Assembly: GCA_963377175.1 (NCBI GenBank)
Contig: CAUJNA010003795.1
Location: 219,501-283,500 of the forward strand
Direction: 5' to 3'
Length of the DNA stretch: 64,000 nucleotides
Source of the DNA: Effrenium voratum
Lineage: Eukaryota; Sar; Dinophyceae; Suessiales; Symbiodiniaceae
Shown here: positions 59,742 through 64,000 of the stretch, in pieces
How the letters are laid out: every line of letters begins with the position of its first letter
Numbering within the stretch: the first letter of the stretch is position 1
The notes under the pieces: model-generated
Seen by the model: only the letters and a program-made list of their open reading frames with translations
Databases searched by the model: none
Told to the model about the DNA's origin: nothing
Position numbers and translations under genes: made by a program

Positions 59742-60416
59742 CTCTGTGGCCAGCCAAGTTTCAACTGAGGCCGCACCCCAGAACTCCCCCATGGTTTTTG
59801 GCGGTCCCCTCGCACGGTTTGAGCGAGTTTGCGGGGAGAGTCTCGACTCGTCTAAGGGATCCCACGTCTTGCATGCTTGCAACTGCAACAACTTCCATTT
59901 TCATACCCTGCTTCTTTGTTTGTGGTTGGTGTGCGGTAAACTTTCTGTAAACATCCCTGTAGCTGACTTCCATGATGCGCGGACTCCGCGGACTCGGCAT
60001 TTTCCGCCGGCGCTTCTGCAAGCTGCTAGCCGCCACGTCCAAGCACACGAGGCTTTAGGCTAATCATGCAGAGCAGAAGTCCCCGCATCGCCTCCAATTG
60101 TCATAAAGGGAAGCCGCCAACCAAGTTGATCGCTTGCAATCTATGCTTTTGTTTGCAAACCGAATGCTTCCAGCAGTCTTCCGTTGATCCAAGTTGGGAA
60201 CAACTTGAAATGCCCGCATCTGGGGTACACACAAAACATATGACTCTGTTGTATGCCTAGCCTACCCTAAAATGAAAAAAATAGATGAGACTCCACGTGT
60301 CAGCTGAAACCACACATCTCAAACTTGATCCGGAGCTCCGACATCCAGGGCTTGCCAGCTGATGCGTTCAATGGCGGGATACCGTTGAGGCAGCAGTGGT
60401 ATGATCTTTGACAACA

Positions 60417-60537
60417 TTTGGCTGGGGGTCACAACCAATGGTACCATTTTGGGGTAGGTGCACCACCCATTTTAGTCTATTTTAGTGGGGATTGGGATGT
60501 TCACTGGGGGTACGGGATTTTGACCCATGGCCATTTT
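60417..60537 (-). repeat. Family C element, reverse orientation
   Basis: TTGGCTGGGGGTCACAACCA at left and TTTTGACCCATGGCCATTTT at right. A truncated forward copy follows at 60646-60712. Confidence 0.82.
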
Positions 60538-62112
60538 GCCAACCAGCGGGGAACCAACAAACGAAACATGGTTTCCAGTTGCAAATCTGTCAGAATAGTT
60601 GATGAGACCGTAAGTTAGACGTTCATGCCAGGAGTTTGTAGATGGCTATGTGGCTATGGGTCAAAACCCCGGTTAGTTCCCAGTGAACATCCCAATCCCC
60701 ACTAAAATAGGAAACCTATGGGCCGAATCTGTGAGGTGCTGGGCGTATCTCTGTTTGAGTCCCCTTTTCAGGGTAGGCTTGAAGCGAACCAGGAACACAT
60801 CGACCAAATTGATTTGTTCCCCTTAGACACACTGGCATTTTGCCCAATGAGTTTGTAAACGGCGACAACGTCCAGACTCCAGCCACAAAAGGGGTGGGCA
60901 AACTCATGGCCATAAGCAAAATCAGCGAGATCAGCTCACACCACCAGCGCGTCCAGCTCAGGAATGTCCTACCGGACACGCCGATGTGCCGTTGCAAAAG
61001 GCAGCTACAAGGAGATTCAACTCGCAATGAACTGGGTACATCATGACCGACTGGACCCTGCTAAATGCAAGGTGAGTCAGAACCGGAAAAATACAAAAGG
61101 ATCCAACCCCTCCCTTGGATTGCCTGGTTTCCTAAAAACATGACCTTCATGCAGAGGGAGCGGGTCTTAAGACCAACCAGACATCCACTCCCTGGACCTA
61201 AACCAAATCCAATCATACTGGTTCGGGAAGGCAGCCACGTTCACCAAAACTCAGCTCGTAGTCATCACCAAGCAGCGGCAGAAGTTCTACAACTGCAAGA
61301 GCAACAAACGATCAAACAAGTGTTCCAAAGGCGCCGAGCAAAAACATAAACGGTCCATTGCGACAATGTCAGAGACCGCATGACTGCAAACTCGTAAAGG
61401 AGCCAAAACAAAACCCAGAGAAAGAAACGGGTGGTTCGTGGCTCTTTGTCAGCTTGCAACTTTTGCTGCTAGCCTGCAAGTATTTAGGTTATGATTGCGC
61501 GCTCATCAATAAGTAAACTGGGCTATGCACAACGGCAGGGTTTCTAAACAAAGTCCGTAATCCATAGTGGGGCACACCTACGACAAGGGATATGACTACC
61601 ATCTGAAATAAGGGTTGAAGGGTTTGTGTTTGAACAACTCAGATTGAACTTATTTGCCCAACCAGCATCTCCAACATCCCCAGCACTTTTAGCCAGCATC
61701 TCCGACAGGCGCTCGCGACCAGAAAACTGCCAGAATCGGACCTCAAAAAACTGCCAAAAAACCGAACATGGCGGTGCGAATGCATCTTCAGCATCCCTGG
61801 CATCTGCTCCAGAAATTCTAGATTCAGGGGATCCGCAAGCAAAGGACCGTTATCACAGCTTTCGCTCGGTATACCCCGGAATCGGTGAGCTTGCCATGGA
61901 ATACACAGATTTATTCATCAGACGTCGACATAACTTGCTGGTGCTCAGTAGGGAATGACCCACGCTGCTGGGAATGAACGGGATCCCTTAAATGAAACCA
62001 AATCGGACATGGTTGATCTGGGCTCGAGTTCCATTTCTCCTTCCCTGCATCTCTCGCACCGATCGCACGTCCAAAGGGATTAGGATTTGACCCAAACCTT
62101 CGGCATCGAGTC

Positions 62113-62285
62113 ACAGATGCCCAGTGGATTTCCATGGGAAAAAAAAGTGCATCCTTTTGTTGGTTGGATGACTTTAAAGGGGACCCCCGGGAAAAAAAAA
62201 AAGAGAAAAAAAAACGGGCACCCTGTTTTTGGTTGGTTGACTTTGAAGGGGAACCCGTCCCAAGAAAGGAGAAAGAGGAAGCAAC
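62113..62285 (+). repeat. Dispersed repeat E, two tandem copies
   Basis: Two consecutive TTTGGTTGG..GACTTTRAAGGGGA units with A-rich tails. The first starts after CAGATGCCCAGTGG, as at 52190. Confidence 0.7.
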
Positions 62286-62338
62286 CCTCCCTCCTCGAGG
62301 GGGTCGCACTGGGTTCCGCGGCAAAGCTGCGGCGTCAC

Positions 62339-62377
62339 CTTGGGGCAAGTCTCCGCGGCCTTCTCCCAGGCGAGCAC
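62339..62377 (-). CDS. Short exon candidate
   Basis: 39 bp, phase 0-0, GAG|GTG to AAG|GTGACG. It encodes VLAWEKAAETCPK. It is locally GC-rich in an otherwise repeat-like stretch. Confidence 0.4.
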
Positions 62378-63104
62378 CTCGGGGCCCGAGTCTGGCCCGA
62401 GCCTTGGGGGAACTTACCAAGCTTGAGGGAAACTTGGGGGTAGATAATTGGGCCCGGAAATTGGGGGCAAATCTTCGCATGTAGGTAATGGCAGGGATTC
62501 CAAGAGTCGGTCTCAATTTTCCCACAAAGGACCGCTTGCGACTGGCCGTGGGTTTCCTGTCGTGTTTGGGAGTCGGAGTCCCAAAAATGCGTGGGTGGTC
62601 CGTGTATAATTTGTCCGTTAAAACCAACCAAAAAGTAGCCTCAAAAAAAAAGACAAACCCATCTAGGGTAAATCTGCCAAGCAACTTCCCTTGCTTCGGT
62701 TTGGGGGTGGACACCATCTTGGACGGGCGGCGCGAGTCGCAAGCAGAGCCTTGGGGTTGTCTCAGACCAGAAAAAGATCGCCAAGGCTTTGGGGTTGGCC
62801 GGAGGGGACCTCCAAATGTTGCCACGATAAGTAGGGAATCTAGGAATGAACCCAGGCTTTGGAGCCCTTAAAGGACACCAGTTGGATGCTTTTTCTTTTG
62901 GTCATTCCATTCCTCAGCTAACCAGCTGTGGTTGGTTTTCTTTCGGTGGTCTGGTTGAAACCACACAAAACGGGTCCGAGGTTTCCGCGGGCTGCTCAAG
63001 TTTCTGCAGGTTCTTGGATGAAAATGCCGGCTCACTCGGGTGAAAGGCGGAAATTTTGGCGCTCACTCGCATCATTTGGAGGGTGACAAAGCTGGTTCTA
63101 TCAT

Positions 63105-63223
63105 CTAGGTCCAGTAGAGAGGACAGAATAAGGGTACCAACTTTTTGTGTGTAGTCTATTTTAGGGGAACCCTCCCAACCCAAAAAGGGGTGAGAAAGGG
63201 GCACCAATTGCTAAAGGACCGAG
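63105..63223 (+). mobile_element. Family A element, copy 16
   Basis: Shortened left end CTAGGTCCAGTAG, right end decayed to AGGACCGAG; flanks TCAT/TCAC. Confidence 0.8.
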
Positions 63224-63620
63224 TCACCGTTTTCATGGCCTTCATTTCCCTAAACCTCCGCGCGCACCTGGGACCCTCGAGGCTTCTTCTCTGAGGCGGT
63301 CCGCTGGTCATTTCCATGGCCAGGGCGACATCATGGTCCGAACCGAAGGGAAGCCAAGGAAGTCGCATGGTCCATATATGGCGCCCAACTCTTGATTCAG
63401 TACATAGCCTGGACGTAGCGAATATCTACTTGGATTGAAATTGTACACAAGGTCCTCAGGAGGCCCACATCGTTAGTTTATGCTTCTCTAGAGCCAAAGG
63501 AAATCCTTGAGCAACTTGGACATGCCCAAAGAACTTCTCGGCTTGCAAACTCGCCCTTTTTAGGAGAACAAAACCGCAAAAGACCAGCCGCAGCTTAGAA
63601 ACATGACCTCGAGGCCATGT

Positions 63621-63719
63621 CTAGGTCCTCCAGCAGAGAGGTCAAATAAAGGGCACCCTTTGTTCTGTAGTCGATTTTAGTAGGGGAACAGGTTCTCAGG
63701 GCACTACTAGTGGGGGACC
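63621..63719 (+). mobile_element. Family A element, copy 17
   Basis: Left end full; the CCCTCCCAACCAAAAAAG part is deleted and the right end reads GTGGGGGACCC. Confidence 0.78.
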
Positions 63720-63761
63720 CGGGACTCCCGGGACTCGAGCAGGACTTTGGGCCCACGGCAC

Positions 63762-63838
63762 CAGGCGCTGGGAGGGTATCTTGGTCAGGTTGCTGGCGGC
63801 GCTGCCCATCAACACGTCCCGGTAGCAGTCCAGGTAGC
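63762..63838 (-). CDS. Exon of unidentified protein
   Basis: 77 bp, opening in phase 1 at GAG|GC and ending at CTG|GTGCCG. It encodes YLDCYRDVLMGSAASNLTKI then PSQRL; an alternative end at TGG|GCCC adds VPW. It includes the glycosylation-like sequon NLT. The exon is abutted on the transcript side by a (GGGGT)n-like run and the window edge, so the gene continues to the right. Confidence 0.55.
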
Positions 63839-64000
63839 CTCAAAACAGGTCCGCGGGGTGGGGGGTGGGGTGGGGGTGGGTGAGGTGGTGGGGTGGGGGT
63901 CGGGGTTGGGGGTGGGGGTTGGGTTGGGGTGGCTGCATCAAACTCATCGGACCCCGAAATCCGCCGACCCCCCTGCCTGCAAGGGGAAGGCGCTGGGGGA

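Noticed and set aside
61911..62825. 304-codon minus-strand ORF
   Set aside because: It crosses two copies of repeat E, poly-A tracts and the 62339 exon in the wrong frame. Composition is low-complexity and no domain is visible.

Overview
The window looks like nuclear DNA of a dinoflagellate (inference). Real coding sequence occurs only as short exons, usually 25-155 bp, separated by introns of roughly 0.5-3 kb packed with repeats. All exons I can support lie on the minus strand, as in a unidirectional gene cluster. The splice sites fit the unusual dinoflagellate pattern: in the one gene I could assemble completely, 6 of 10 introns start with GC rather than GT, and 9 of 10 acceptors are followed by G (AG|G). 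A short degenerate TTTAGGG-type stretch near 38.25 kb also fits. No bacterial operon, tRNA, rRNA or CRISPR locus was recognised.

Layout. 1-14 kb: no supported gene. It holds a segmental duplication (about 71-1735 against 12391-14072), a 77-bp satellite in two blocks (1745-2880, 5943-6583) and, between them, an A/T-rich 139-bp array arranged head to head around a perfect palindrome at 4425-4446. 14.8-15.0 kb: one minus-strand exon of an unidentified gene. 15-19.4 kb: dispersed repeats. 19452-33941: a complete 11-exon gene, minus strand, for a 338-residue ten-helix drug/metabolite transporter (EamA fold); its introns carry ten copies of one terminal-inverted-repeat element, a homogeneous 196-bp satellite and stacked microsatellites. 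35.9-42.4 kb: exons of a class I SAM-dependent methyltransferase with the motif VLDLGCGDMSWM. 42.4-63.9 kb: further minus-strand exons with compatible phases that may be the 5' part of the methyltransferase gene or of separate genes; no function could be assigned to them.

The most interesting system is repeat family A: 17 short elements (about 100-205 bp) with terminal inverted repeats CTAGGTCC...GGACCTAG and a likely 4-bp target duplication. All 17 lie in one orientation, and on the transcribed (minus) strand each begins with a GT donor, and carries a branch-point-like TTCTAAC, a short pyrimidine run and a terminal CTAG. They therefore look like introner-type elements, although here they sit inside longer introns. 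Other dispersed families (B, C, D, E), a 380-bp foldback, an 85-bp hairpin element and a possible tRNA-derived SINE fill most of the rest.
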